NCBI GenBank assembly: GCA_023436495.1
Contig: JAEZIT010000095.1
Coordinates: forward strand, 1-45,107
DNA length: 45,107 bases
Direction of reading: 5' to 3'
Source: Acidobacteriota bacterium
GTDB taxonomy: Bacteria > Acidobacteriota > Blastocatellia > Pyrinomonadales > Pyrinomonadaceae
Below are positions 33,001 to 41,102 of this stretch, in pieces. The notes under the pieces were generated by a model. That model was not told where the DNA came from. It saw nothing but the letters and a program-made list of their open reading frames with translations, and ran no database searches. Each line of letters opens with the position of its first letter. The stretch's first letter is position 1. A program made the translations under genes and the position numbers.

Positions 33001-36000
33001 GAACAGATCACGGTCGAATCGATCGTGACGGACATCGACGGTAAGATCGTTGCCGGCCGTAATGTCGAAATGAAAGCAGTGCTCAAGGATTGGCGGTTTG
33101 AGAAGGGCTCCTGGAAAGAAGTCACGATCGACGAGCAAGCATGCAGCATCAACTCAGCAGAGAACCCTCAGAAATGCATGTTTATCGCCAAACAGGGCGG
33201 TCGTTACACGGTCACCGCCCGTGTAATGGACGATCGCGAACGCTTAAACGAAAGTGAGATCACCGTCTGGGTGCCGGGTGGTCAAATACCGCCGAAACGT
33301 AATGTCGAACAGGAAGAAGTTCAGATTATCCCGAGCAAAAAAGACCTTGCGCCCGGCGAGACCGCGGAACTACTGGTGATCGCTCCGTTCACGCCCGCCG
33401 AAGGCGTTCTCACCCTTCGCCGCGAAGGCATCGTCAAAACCGAGCGGTTCTCGATGAAGGAGTCATCGATAACTCTTAGAATACCGATCGAAGAGAAATA
33501 TCTGCCAAATATCTACGCGCAGGTAGATCTAGTCGGTGCGGCAGAGAGGAATCTTGAGGAAAGCAGTACTGCCGAACATGCACGTCAGCCGTTGCGGCCC
33601 GCTTATGCAAGCGGGAATATCAACCTGCCTGTGTCGATCGCGTCCCGAAAGCTTACCGTCACCGCCGAGGCGCAAGATAAAACACTTGCTCCCGGCGGCA
33701 CGACGAAGGTCGATATTGAAGTACGCGACAGCGGCGGCAATCCCGTCGCGAACAGCGAGGTCGCGGTAGTTATAGCCGACGAGAGCGTTCTGGCTCTGTC
33801 GAATTATTCCGTTCCCGATCCAGCGGCATATTTGTACGCACCGCGATCGGCCGGAACGACGGATCATCATTTGCGAAAGGACGTTTTGCTCGGGAATCCG
33901 GAAGACCTCCACTCGCCTCCGCCACCTCCCCCAGCTCCGATGGGAGCAGCAGATACACGTGTCTCGGAAAGGAGTGCAACCCGGCTCCTAAAAATGGCAG
34001 CGGGCGTTTCAGTCGATGGAGCGTCGGCCGCTGAAAACTCGTTCGTGATCGACGGTCAGGAAATTTCGAACGGCGAAGCGATCGTTCAGCGGATGAATTT
34101 CAATGCGCTTGCCGTGTTTGCACCATCGATACGGACGGACGCCGACGGGCACGCTACTATTGATGTAAAACTGCCGGACAACCTGACGCGATACCGCGTT
34201 ACAGCGGTCTCGGTGGATCAGGGCAAGCGTTTCGGCAAATCCGAATCTAGTATCACCGCACGCAAACCACTGATGGTCCGCCCGAGCGCACCGCGGTTTA
34301 TGAATTTCGGAGACCGGATAGAGCTTCCCGTCGTGATCCAAAATCAAACTAACCAGGACATGGCCGTGGACGTTGCCGTGAGGGCGACAAACGCTGAGCT
34401 CAAAGACGGAAATAGCGGCAGTGTTTCTTCGAACAAGGAAACCGGCAGTGTTTCGGCCTCTGGCCGGCGCGTCGTGGTAAAAGAGAACAGCCGCGAAGAG
34501 GTCAGATTCCCGGCCGTCGCCGCTATGGCGGGAACTGCCAGGTTCCAGATTGCCGTAAGTTCAGGGAAACATTCGGACGCGGCTGAAATATCGCTGCCGG
34601 TGTGGACGCCCGCTACGACCGAAGCCTTTGCGACCTATGGAACGACAGACCAGAACGGTGCGATCGTTCAACCCGTGCAGGCTCCGGGGAATGTATATTC
34701 GCAATTTGGCGGTCTTGAGGTAACGACAAGTTCGACCCAATTACAGGAGCTGACAGACGCCTTCATATATCTTTACCGCTACCCGTTCGAATGCACGGAG
34801 CAGATCGCTTCGCGGATGATCTCTATCGCGGCGTTGAAGGACGTATTATCCGCTTTCAAGGCAAAGGAAATGCCGAGCGAAGCGGAGGTCAAGGCTTCCT
34901 TTGATAAGGACGTCAAGATCCTGCGGTCGCGGCAGCGGGATGACGGCAGCTTCGGCCTATGGCGTCGCGACGGCGAGCGCTACAAATATCCATTCCTCAC
35001 CGTTCATACAGCGCATTCGCTCGTGCTAGCGAAACAGAAGGGGTTTGCGGTGCCGGAAGATATGATCAACCGCACGAAACCTTATCTTAAGGACGTCGAG
35101 AAGCATTACGACGAATGGCACAGAGCTCCTCAGGTGCGTTGGACGATATCGGCGTACGCTCTGTACGTTCGCGACCTGATGGGTGACAAAGACGCTGGCA
35201 AGGCCAAAAAGCTGCTGGCAGAGGCGACCATCGAGAAGATGCCGTTCGAAGCTCTCGGCTGGGTGTTGTCTGTTCTCGCGGACGATCCTGGTTCGGCATC
35301 CGAGGTCATCGCTATCCGACGACATTTGTTGAACCGCACAACGGAAACGGCGGCGACCGCAAATTTCGTGACGGACTACGGCGACGGCCAATGGCTGATA
35401 ATGTATTCGAACCGACGAGCCGACGGCGTGCTGCTGGAGGCTCTGATCAAGTCGGATAAAAATAGCGATCTCGTCCCGAAACTTGTCCGCGGCTTGCTCG
35501 ACCATCGTAAAGAAGGCCGCTGGAGCAGCACGCAGGAAAACGTCTTTATCCTGCTCGCGCTCGACAAGTATTTCCAGGCCTATGAAAAGGTCACGCCCGA
35601 TTTTGTGACCCGTGTATGGCTGGGCAGCGCCTATGCCGGCGAACAGAAATTTGCGGGGCGGACGGTCGATTCGAATCTGCTGAACGTTCCAATGTCGTAC
35701 CTTATCGAACAGGGCGGCTCGTCAAATCTTATTCTCGACAAACAGGGTGCCGGAAGGCTCTATTACCGGATCGGGATGAAATATGCTCCCAAGAACCTGA
35801 AACTAGAACCTGCGGATTACGGATTTACCGTGCTTCGCAAGTACGAAGCAATCGATAATGCCGATGACGTTAAACAAAATCCGGACGGTTCGTGGACGAT
35901 CAAATCTGGCGCACGCGTACGCGTAAGGCTTACGATGGTCGCACAGGCACGACGTTACCATGTCGCGCTTGTTGACAATCTGCCCGCAGGCCTCGAGATA

Positions 36001-36315
36001 TTGAATCCCGGACTTGCCGTTACGGAAGCCCTGCCGGCCGACACTGGCGGCGGAAATACGGGCGTTGTCGAATTCGGCAGCCGTTCGTTCGGCGGTTCGT
36101 GGTGGTGGCGGGCTAATTGGTTCGAACACCAGAACTTCCGAGACGAGCGAGCGGAAGCATTCGCTTCGCTGCTTTGGGAAGGAGTTTATAATTACACATA
36201 TGTTGCAAGGGCTACGACGCCCGGGCAGTTCGTTGTTCCGCCGGCAAAGGCCGAGGAAATGTATCACCCGGAGACCTTCGGGCGGACCGGAACGGAGATT
36301 GTGAGGATCGAGTAA
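30025..36315 (+). CDS. Bacterial alpha-2-macroglobulin family protein (thioester type)
   Basis: 2096 residues, ATG at 30025, signal peptide ending about LRAQ. No lipobox Cys, so it should be soluble or surface-bound, unlike the E. coli lipoprotein YfaS. Macroglobulin beta-sandwich domains span about 90-1300, with MG-like strands (DVVRYSPEGEVSLAPDLNVTF), a Pro-rich stretch (HSPPPPPPAPMG, near 1295-1306), the A2M domain, and the thioester CTEQ (Cys1590-Gln1593). C-terminal MG10-like domain (GFTVLRKYEAI, RRYHVALVDNLPAGLE). The protein traps attacking proteases, likely as an envelope defence. It is followed 2 nt later by a second secreted protein, while the partner penicillin-binding protein PbpC is absent. 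Confidence 0.92.
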   Translation: MKKPISALLLAAIYFGMLSPMFLSLRAQTHGRTVQNRIVNLPNGLVFSLREGSESGVPQAVQTPAPSDPLSDSETGRLLGRLPGITTAPDDRSEFAKRLGTLPAPKTGNMVPVKFPSDEGRGTPKIDPGTTLDVVRYSPEGEVSLAPDLNVTFSQPMVAVTSQEQAAAFAPVELSPQVEGRWRWLGTRTLMFDTDKRFPMATKFTARVPAGTKAASGQILSKVVTWTFTTPPPKAEAMIPQNRIVRRDALMFIRFDQAIDQEAVLNSVSVTSQRRKLPIRLATEQEIAQDASIAFQVKESQPGRWIAFRALNSDGLTENALPGDSQITVTVQAGTPSAEGPLKTVKPQPFSFNTYGPFKFNEAVCGWRGSKRCSPFDQWYIQFSNPIDASAFTADMVRVEPRVEGLNVYPSGNTIYFQGYKIGSTAYKITVDPSLKDQFGQTLGSPVTATINVGTADPALYSQGGPMNVLDPAAKSSFSIYTTNHRSVRARLYSVRPEDWSPFTQYLRRINYDDGQRPTIPGRLVWEKTINTSGKSDELTETRVDLSAGLNAGFGHVILDVEPTVRRDKNDRSRIFTWIQATQIGLDAFVDNTELVGFATELLSGKPLGGVQMSIHPTDGRHVSTIAVEDEGFLARAWEWVSGWGHGSAGGTGSTDTNGETVEMEEIERAAGGMTAQNGMLRMELPEKQAGVNILIARRGKDSAFLPENSDYYWQDVGSWYKNPQTDQLRWFVFDDRKMYKPNEEVSVKGYIRKWTAGKLGDIEGLGDAASGLTWSVKDPRNNEIAKGTGNLNAFGAFDLKFKLPDNVNLGYARVELSTSSELGGATYSHSFQVQEFRRPEFEVTTKIETEAPHLVGSSATLSADAKYYAGGGLANAETTWTVTATPTNYTPPNRGDFTFGTWVPWWRLYDYARPYGGGQTQTFKGVTDAAGRHLLKIDFESVHPPRPYSINANAAVQDVNRQTWASNTSLLVHPSELYVGIRTLRAFVQKGEQITVESIVTDIDGKIVAGRNVEMKAVLKDWRFEKGSWKEVTIDEQACSINSAENPQKCMFIAKQGGRYTVTARVMDDRERLNESEITVWVPGGQIPPKRNVEQEEVQIIPSKKDLAPGETAELLVIAPFTPAEGVLTLRREGIVKTERFSMKESSITLRIPIEEKYLPNIYAQVDLVGAAERNLEESSTAEHARQPLRPAYASGNINLPVSIASRKLTVTAEAQDKTLAPGGTTKVDIEVRDSGGNPVANSEVAVVIADESVLALSNYSVPDPAAYLYAPRSAGTTDHHLRKDVLLGNPEDLHSPPPPPPAPMGAADTRVSERSATRLLKMAAGVSVDGASAAENSFVIDGQEISNGEAIVQRMNFNALAVFAPSIRTDADGHATIDVKLPDNLTRYRVTAVSVDQGKRFGKSESSITARKPLMVRPSAPRFMNFGDRIELPVVIQNQTNQDMAVDVAVRATNAELKDGNSGSVSSNKETGSVSASGRRVVVKENSREEVRFPAVAAMAGTARFQIAVSSGKHSDAAEISLPVWTPATTEAFATYGTTDQNGAIVQPVQAPGNVYSQFGGLEVTTSSTQLQELTDAFIYLYRYPFECTEQIASRMISIAALKDVLSAFKAKEMPSEAEVKASFDKDVKILRSRQRDDGSFGLWRRDGERYKYPFLTVHTAHSLVLAKQKGFAVPEDMINRTKPYLKDVEKHYDEWHRAPQVRWTISAYALYVRDLMGDKDAGKAKKLLAEATIEKMPFEALGWVLSVLADDPGSASEVIAIRRHLLNRTTETAATANFVTDYGDGQWLIMYSNRRADGVLLEALIKSDKNSDLVPKLVRGLLDHRKEGRWSSTQENVFILLALDKYFQAYEKVTPDFVTRVWLGSAYAGEQKFAGRTVDSNLLNVPMSYLIEQGGSSNLILDKQGAGRLYYRIGMKYAPKNLKLEPADYGFTVLRKYEAIDNADDVKQNPDGSWTIKSGARVRVRLTMVAQARRYHVALVDNLPAGLEILNPGLAVTEALPADTGGGNTGVVEFGSRSFGGSWWWRANWFEHQNFRDERAEAFASLLWEGVYNYTYVARATTPGQFVVPPAKAEEMYHPETFGRTGTEIVRIE

Positions 36316-36317
36316 TT

Positions 36318-37157
36318 ATGAGGGCTGCATTACTGGTTTTGTCGATATTGATTGCATGGACGACTGTTACCGGGCAGAACGCGTTTCAGGAACTTGTCGA
36401 TACCGAACGTGCGTTTGCTAAATTGGCTGCGGAAAAGGGAGCGAAGCATGCGTTTCTGGAATATTCTGCACCGGACGCATATCTATTTCTTCCGGACAAG
36501 GTCAATGCCCGTGAATACTGGAAAAACCGCGGAGAGATGCCGGGGCTGCTCGCCTGGGCCCCGAATTTTGCGAACGTTTCGGCAAGCGGGACCATGGGAT
36601 ATACGACTGGTAATTGGGAATACCGGCCGAAGGGTATGGAGGGCGACGCGGCCGGATTCGGACAGTTTGCGACAGTGTGGGTGAGGCAGCCGGATGGGAA
36701 ATTCAGATTTGCGTTCGATATAGGCATAGACCATCCTAAACCGGCGAACTTCTCAGAAGCAACGAGCGGAGAGAGCGGCTGGAAGGTCCAAACAAATGAT
36801 CCCGGACTCCAATCGTTCAAGACCGCGAAGTCATTCATGTCCGATGTATCGAAGAAGGGAAACGTTAATGCATATGCTCATTATGTAGCCGACGATGTGC
36901 GCCTGCTTCGAGAAGGCCAGTTTCCGATAATCGGGAAAAAGGCGGCATTGGATTACCTGAAGAATGTAGGTTCGGTAATCGAATTCAAAGGCGACGGCTC
37001 GGTTTACGGCACTGGAGACATGTCATATGTTGTGAACGAATACACGGAAACGAAAGGCAGCAAGTCAGTTCGGGGTAATTATTTACAGATCTGGCAGCTT
37101 CGCGGCGGCAAATGGCAGATCGTGTTGGATGTCTTTAAGCCCGTGCCGGACAAGTAA
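36318..37157 (+). CDS. Secreted protein with two NTF2-like domains
   Basis: 279 residues, start 2 nt after the alpha-2-macroglobulin stop, so the two are probably translationally coupled. Signal peptide (1-19, ending VTGQ). Two DUF4440/SnoaL-type NTF2-like alpha+beta units can be seen, at about 23-135 (FAKLAAEKGAKHAFLEYSAP, then TTGNWEYRP and FATVWVRQPDGKFRFAFDIG) and about 160-277 (SFMSDVSKKGNVNAYAHYVA, then MSYVVNEYTE and NYLQIWQLRGGKWQIVLDV). Such domains bind small molecules. Relation to the macroglobulin is unknown. Confidence 0.8.
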   Translation: MRAALLVLSILIAWTTVTGQNAFQELVDTERAFAKLAAEKGAKHAFLEYSAPDAYLFLPDKVNAREYWKNRGEMPGLLAWAPNFANVSASGTMGYTTGNWEYRPKGMEGDAAGFGQFATVWVRQPDGKFRFAFDIGIDHPKPANFSEATSGESGWKVQTNDPGLQSFKTAKSFMSDVSKKGNVNAYAHYVADDVRLLREGQFPIIGKKAALDYLKNVGSVIEFKGDGSVYGTGDMSYVVNEYTETKGSKSVRGNYLQIWQLRGGKWQIVLDVFKPVPDK

Positions 37158-37161
37158 ATCG

Positions 37162-37836
37162 TTAATCTTCCAGAACCCGGAAAATATAAGTAACGACGCG
37201 CTTTGTCGGTTTCGAGCGGGGCCGAAAGATCGTTAGTCTTGCCGAATCCTCAGCGGCCTTAACCAGGATCGGGTGGCCGGAAATGACCTCCACATCGTCG
37301 ATTTCACCCTCGGTGTTGATCATGACGCGAAGTTTTACTTTCCGGTCCTTGAATACCGTCTTTTTTATTTCGTCCGAAGTAAGATGAGCGACTTCGCTGA
37401 TATCGACGCTCGGACTTTCGAAGTGCATCAGGTCGTTCGGCCCGTCCCATTCTATACGCGGCTGATAGTTAACAACTGGCGCCGGCGGCAGTGGAGCGAC
37501 GGTCACATATGGCGTCGGCGTGGGATAAGCCGCCGGCGTATATATCGGCGTCGGCGCTTTCAAACCCGCCTTTGATTGATTCTTTGCCGCTGTGCCGATG
37601 ATAATGACGAAACTGACGATCGGTATGAGCAATGCGATCGCGGCGACGATATACGCCTGCGGTTTTCTGCCGATGGGCTCCGATTCAAACGTTGGCGCGG
37701 GCACCTCTTCAATGAGGTGGGCAGGCCTTCCCGGCAGCAAAATTCTCGCGCCGCAGTACGAACATTCCACGATCGCAGATGTCTCCGAAACATGTTCGAT
37801 CGTGGCTCCGCATTGTGTGCAAGTTATCGCTCTCAT
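37162..37836 (-). CDS. Zinc-ribbon membrane protein with TonB C-terminal domain
   Basis: 224 residues. Two CxxC knuckles at the N-terminus (CTQCG, CSYCGA), one membrane helix (about 60-82: AYIVAAIALLIPIVSFVIII), a Pro/Thr/Tyr-rich spacer (YTPAAYPTPTPYVTVAPLPP), and a TonB C-terminal-like domain (about 140-224; VKLRVMINTEGEIDDVEVIS, SARLTIFRPRSKPTKRVV). It matches energy-transducer-like proteins typical of Acidobacteriota, but ExbB/ExbD are not nearby. Converges with the preceding gene at 4 nt and diverges from kdsD. Confidence 0.8.
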   Translation of the reverse strand: MRAITCTQCGATIEHVSETSAIVECSYCGARILLPGRPAHLIEEVPAPTFESEPIGRKPQAYIVAAIALLIPIVSFVIIIGTAAKNQSKAGLKAPTPIYTPAAYPTPTPYVTVAPLPPAPVVNYQPRIEWDGPNDLMHFESPSVDISEVAHLTSDEIKKTVFKDRKVKLRVMINTEGEIDDVEVISGHPILVKAAEDSARLTIFRPRSKPTKRVVTYIFRVLED

Positions 37837-37925
37837 AGTCTTGATCTGACGACGAAAACGGACGGTATATTTTGCGGGCCGCTACGTCCTTGCCAAAATA
37901 CACGGTAAACCGCAAAATTCCTAAT

Positions 37926-38894
37926 GTGGCTGAACATTTCAACAAGATAATTGACCTGCTGCGACTGGAAGCGGCGGCGATCGAGCGTGCGGCCGGCCGC
38001 GTTGACGAGGCAAGTATCGAACGAGCGATCGGAATGCTTACGTGCTGCGATGGTAAAGTGATCGTAACGGGCGTTGGAAAATCCGGCGTGATAGCGCAAA
38101 AGATCGCGCAGACAATGACTAGCACGGGCACCGTCGCGATACACGTGCATCCCTCAGACATGCTCCACGGCAGCCTCGGCGTGATTCGACAGGGCGACGT
38201 CGTCATCGCGCTCAGCAATTCAGGCGAAACTGAAGAGATCCTGAACATTTTACCGGCGCTCAAGCACCGGCAGGTAACAATGATCGCGATCGTCGGCGAC
38301 ATGGATTCGACATTGGCGAATCATTCAGACGTGGCTTTGGACGCGTCGGTGGATAAAGAAGCGTGCCCGCTGAATCTTGCACCGACGACGTCGACGACCG
38401 TAGCTCTGGCCATCGGCGACGCTTTGGCGATGACGCTGATGGAAGCTCGCGGGCTTACTGCAGAGGATTTCGCGGCGAATCATCCGGCCGGCAAGCTCGG
38501 CAAACGGCTGACACTGCGCGTTGCGGATCTTATGCAGCAAAGTCCGAACGTCCAGCCGGACGCCGATTGGCTCGAAGTTGTGAGGTCGATCTCAAAGCAT
38601 TCGCTCGGAGCGGTGAATGTCGTCGACACGTACGGGATGCTCATCGGCATCGTCACGGACGGCGATCTTCGGCGGACGATCGAGAGGACTGAAGCGTCTC
38701 AGCTCGGCGGCCTTACGGCGGAACAGATGATGACGCGGTCGCCGATAACGTCAACGCCTGAGATGCTTGCTTTCGACGCGCTTCAGCTTATGGAAAACCG
38801 TCCGTCCCAGATATCCGTACTGCCGGTTGTCAACGAAGCGGGGAACTGCATCGGCCTGCTGCGGCTGCACGATATCGTTCGGAGCGGGCTGTAA
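37926..38894 (+). CDS. kdsD: KpsF/GutQ family arabinose-5-phosphate isomerase
   Basis: 322 residues from the GTG at 37926, which gives the usual N-terminus (MAEHFNKIIDLLRLEAAAIE); a TTG at 37872 is in frame and would add 18 residues. SIS domain at about 38-170 (GVGKSGVIAQKIA, HVHPSDMLHGSLG, ALSNSGETEEI), family signature HPAGKLGKRL, then two CBS domains (about 205-320: VADLMQQSPNVQPDADWLEV and AEQMMTRSPITSTPEMLAFD). Converts D-ribulose-5-phosphate to D-arabinose-5-phosphate, the first step of KDO synthesis for lipopolysaccharide. The gene is divergent from the zinc-ribbon protein. Start choice is the main uncertainty. Confidence 0.92.
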   Translation: MAEHFNKIIDLLRLEAAAIERAAGRVDEASIERAIGMLTCCDGKVIVTGVGKSGVIAQKIAQTMTSTGTVAIHVHPSDMLHGSLGVIRQGDVVIALSNSGETEEILNILPALKHRQVTMIAIVGDMDSTLANHSDVALDASVDKEACPLNLAPTTSTTVALAIGDALAMTLMEARGLTAEDFAANHPAGKLGKRLTLRVADLMQQSPNVQPDADWLEVVRSISKHSLGAVNVVDTYGMLIGIVTDGDLRRTIERTEASQLGGLTAEQMMTRSPITSTPEMLAFDALQLMENRPSQISVLPVVNEAGNCIGLLRLHDIVRSGL

Positions 38895-38961
38895 GACGGA
38901 CAACAAGTGGCGCGGCTCGCTGCATCTCAACACTTATCCGCACTTTTAGGGAGGCATTTCA

Positions 38962-39630
38962 ATGAAAAGATCGATCACACTGATCGGATTCCTACTGCTG
39001 TGTTCGGCAGCGGCTTTCGGGCAGCAGCGGGCAGAGATAACCATCACTCTGAATGAACAATTTTTTGATTCGCTTCTCGACGCCATATATCAGAACGCCG
39101 CGCCGCCCGAGTTTGCGATCGGCCGGGAAAACACAAGTCAGCGGCCGATGCCGATGATGAGTAATTCGTTCGCGTCGCGGCCTGTGTGCAGCGAAACGAT
39201 CAAGCTCGTCCGCGAAAATGCCGGTGTGCGGACGGCGGTCAGGTTCCGTGATGGAAAGATCTACACACCGATCGCGTTCGTCGGCAATTACAACCCGCCA
39301 TTGCTCGGCTGCGTCGAATTTTCCGGCTACGCCGAAACAAACATCGACCTCGAATTCGACCGCGACGGGCAACGCCTCGTCGGCAGGGCAAACGTAGTGA
39401 ATGTAGCGCTTAACGGCACGTCGGGCATCGGCAGCAATTTGCTGGCGAGAATGGTCCAGACGTCCATCGACAAAAAGGTAAATCCGATCGAGATCGTGCG
39501 TATGGACAAACTTTCATTTGTATTCCCGATACAAAATTCCGGCAGCGTGCGCATGCGAGCCACCGGCGTCCGACACGAGGTCGCGAACGGCGCTCTGAAC
39601 GTTCATATTGCCTACGAATTTACCAAATAA
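38962..39630 (+). CDS. Secreted protein of unknown function
   Basis: 222 residues with a good GGGAGG site 8 nt before the ATG. Signal peptide at 1-20 (ending AAAFGQ). The rest is predicted beta-rich with amphipathic strands (AEITITLNEQFFDSLLDAIY, NTSQRPMPMMSN, TPIAFVGNYN, RANVVNVALNG). Only two cysteines are present in the mature part (Cys near PVCSETIK and LGCVEFSG), perhaps forming a disulfide. No family is recognised. It lies between kdsD and the Q/R-rich genes; a lipid-binding (BPI/SMP-like) fold is possible but unproven. Confidence 0.72.
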   Translation: MKRSITLIGFLLLCSAAAFGQQRAEITITLNEQFFDSLLDAIYQNAAPPEFAIGRENTSQRPMPMMSNSFASRPVCSETIKLVRENAGVRTAVRFRDGKIYTPIAFVGNYNPPLLGCVEFSGYAETNIDLEFDRDGQRLVGRANVVNVALNGTSGIGSNLLARMVQTSIDKKVNPIEIVRMDKLSFVFPIQNSGSVRMRATGVRHEVANGALNVHIAYEFTK

Positions 39631-39726
39631 CTTCCACCCGAATTTGTCGGCTGCGCTAGCCGAAATGGTATTTCCCGCGGCAAGTAATCCACTGATAATC
39701 AAGCAATTACCTGCGTAAATTGTTGT

Positions 39727-39741
39727 GGTACGAAAGTTGCG
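39727..39741 (+). promoter_or_regulatory. Sigma-54 type promoter of the first Q/R-rich gene
   Basis: TGGTACGAAAGTTGC: the -24 GG (39728-39729) and -12 GC (39740-39741) are separated by exactly 10 bp, matching the sigma-54 (RpoN) consensus TGGCACG-N4-TTGC at all but one position. Predicted start near 39753, about 48 nt before the ATG. Confidence 0.75.
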
Positions 39742-39800
39742 CTCTTTCTGGTAGGGACGGAATATCTCCACCCATGTATCAACGGAAAAAGGGGAACACC

Positions 39801-40883
39801 ATGAGAAGTTCAAGATTTAAGAGAATAGGCACAGCGGCGATCGCCGGAGGTGTTCTGCTCTTCGCGCTCGGTTCCGACGCGTCTGCACAGCAGCAGCAGC
39901 GCGGACGTGGGCGTGACCGACAGGACGAACGACAGGCGATTCCGCCGAAACAAGACGATAGCCGGCAGCAGCCGCAAAGGCAGAACCAAAACGCGCGAAG
40001 AGGCGGCCAGGAAGCGCAGCGACAGCAGCAGAACGAGCAAAGACAGCAGCGTGAGTCGCAGGCCGACCTGCGAAATGCGCAGCGACAACGTCAGGAAGCG
40101 CAGAGGCAACAGCAGGAAGCGCAAAGGCAGCGTCAGGACTCACAAAACGACCTGCGAAATGCGCAAAGACAGCGTCAGGAACGCGATCATGAACAGCAAG
40201 TTTGGCGTCAGCAGCAACAGCATGAACAGCGCCGCGTTCAGCAAAGCCAGCGCGTTGAACAACAGCGTCGCCAGCAGGAGCAGATCCGCTCGCAAAATGC
40301 TCAGCGGCAGGCTTATAACCGTGCCCAGCAGCAGCAGCTACAACGCCAGCGGCTCGATGAATACAATCGACGCTATCAAAACTGGCAGAACATGCAGCAG
40401 CAGCGCCAGCGTGAACTCGAACGCCAGCGCCGCCAAGCTTATCTTCGTTACCAGCAGCGTTACTGGGACCAGATCCGCCGCGATCAGATCCGTCTTCAGC
40501 AGGCTCGTTACTACGACAACCTGATTCACGATTATCGCTATAACCGTAACGGCAGCTACTACTACACGAGCCAATACGGTGCGCAGATGATCCAAAACGC
40601 GATCAATTACGGCTACGAGGAAGGTTTCCGCGCCGGACAGGCCGACCGCATGGACGGCTGGGGATATAACTATCAGAGCTCGTACGGATATATGGACGCT
40701 TCCTACGGCTACGATAGCTACTATATCAGCATGGACGAATATAATTACTATTTCCGCGAAGGTTTCCAACGCGGCTATGACGACGGTTATTACAGCCGTA
40801 ATCAGTACGGAAGATATTCGAATGGTAAATACGAGATACTCGGCGCAATCCTGCAGTCGATCTTCAATTTCGTAAGATTCTAA
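39801..40883 (+). CDS. Secreted Gln/Arg-rich low-complexity protein with Tyr-rich GYxxG repeats (paralogue 1)
   Basis: 360 residues from the ATG at 39801 (preceded by AAAGGGGAAC; an in-frame start at 39720 overlaps the promoter and is rejected). Signal peptide at 1-30 (FALGSDASAQ), a Gln/Arg/Asn-rich coiled-coil-like stretch of about 190 residues (QRQRQEAQRQQQEAQRQ), then a Tyr/Arg-rich C-terminal part with two copies of the motif YxxGYxxGxxDG, e.g. NYGYEEGFRAGQADRMDG and YFREGFQRGYDDGYYSR. Highly basic overall. The neighbouring gene at 41103 has the same layout and the same promoter type. Function unknown; a surface or matrix polymer is plausible. Confidence 0.85.
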   Translation: MRSSRFKRIGTAAIAGGVLLFALGSDASAQQQQRGRGRDRQDERQAIPPKQDDSRQQPQRQNQNARRGGQEAQRQQQNEQRQQRESQADLRNAQRQRQEAQRQQQEAQRQRQDSQNDLRNAQRQRQERDHEQQVWRQQQQHEQRRVQQSQRVEQQRRQQEQIRSQNAQRQAYNRAQQQQLQRQRLDEYNRRYQNWQNMQQQRQRELERQRRQAYLRYQQRYWDQIRRDQIRLQQARYYDNLIHDYRYNRNGSYYYTSQYGAQMIQNAINYGYEEGFRAGQADRMDGWGYNYQSSYGYMDASYGYDSYYISMDEYNYYFREGFQRGYDDGYYSRNQYGRYSNGKYEILGAILQSIFNFVRF

Positions 40884-40905
40884 GCAGGTCAAAACCTGAT
40901 AATTC

Positions 40906-40945
40906 AGAGGCTTTTTTCGGTATACGCCGCGAAAAGCCTCTTTTC
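40906..40945 (+). terminator. Terminator after paralogue 1
   Basis: AGAGGCTTTT (40906-40915) pairs with AAAAGCCTCT (40932-40941), followed by TTT. It ends before the second promoter. Confidence 0.75.
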
Positions 40946-41030
40946 TGTTCGCAGACGATATTGTCTATTAATACACCATAACGTCTTATTTACGTCCATA
41001 AACTCCGGAAAAACAATGGTGTTCTACGAA

Positions 41031-41045
41031 TGGAACGCATCTTGC
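41031..41045 (+). promoter_or_regulatory. Sigma-54 type promoter of the second Q/R-rich gene
   Basis: TGGAACGCATCTTGC: GG (41032-41033) and GC (41044-41045), 10 bp apart. It matches the promoter of paralogue 1 in spacing and in distance to the ATG (about 47 versus 48 nt from predicted start), so the two genes are likely co-regulated. Confidence 0.72.
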
Positions 41046-41102
41046 GTCTATTGATCTCGTAAAACACTGCGATTGTTAGTTGGAAATTGAAAGGGGGACT
41101 TT

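Noticed and set aside
37872..37925. N-terminal extension of kdsD
   Set aside because: The extra 18 residues do not match the family N-terminus; the GTG at 37926 does. Kept only as an alternative start.
38905..38925. Sigma-54-like TGGCGCG...CTGC upstream of the 38962 gene
   Set aside because: The GG to GC distance is 11 instead of 10 bp and the -12 element lacks TT, so it does not fit the strict sigma-54 spacing.
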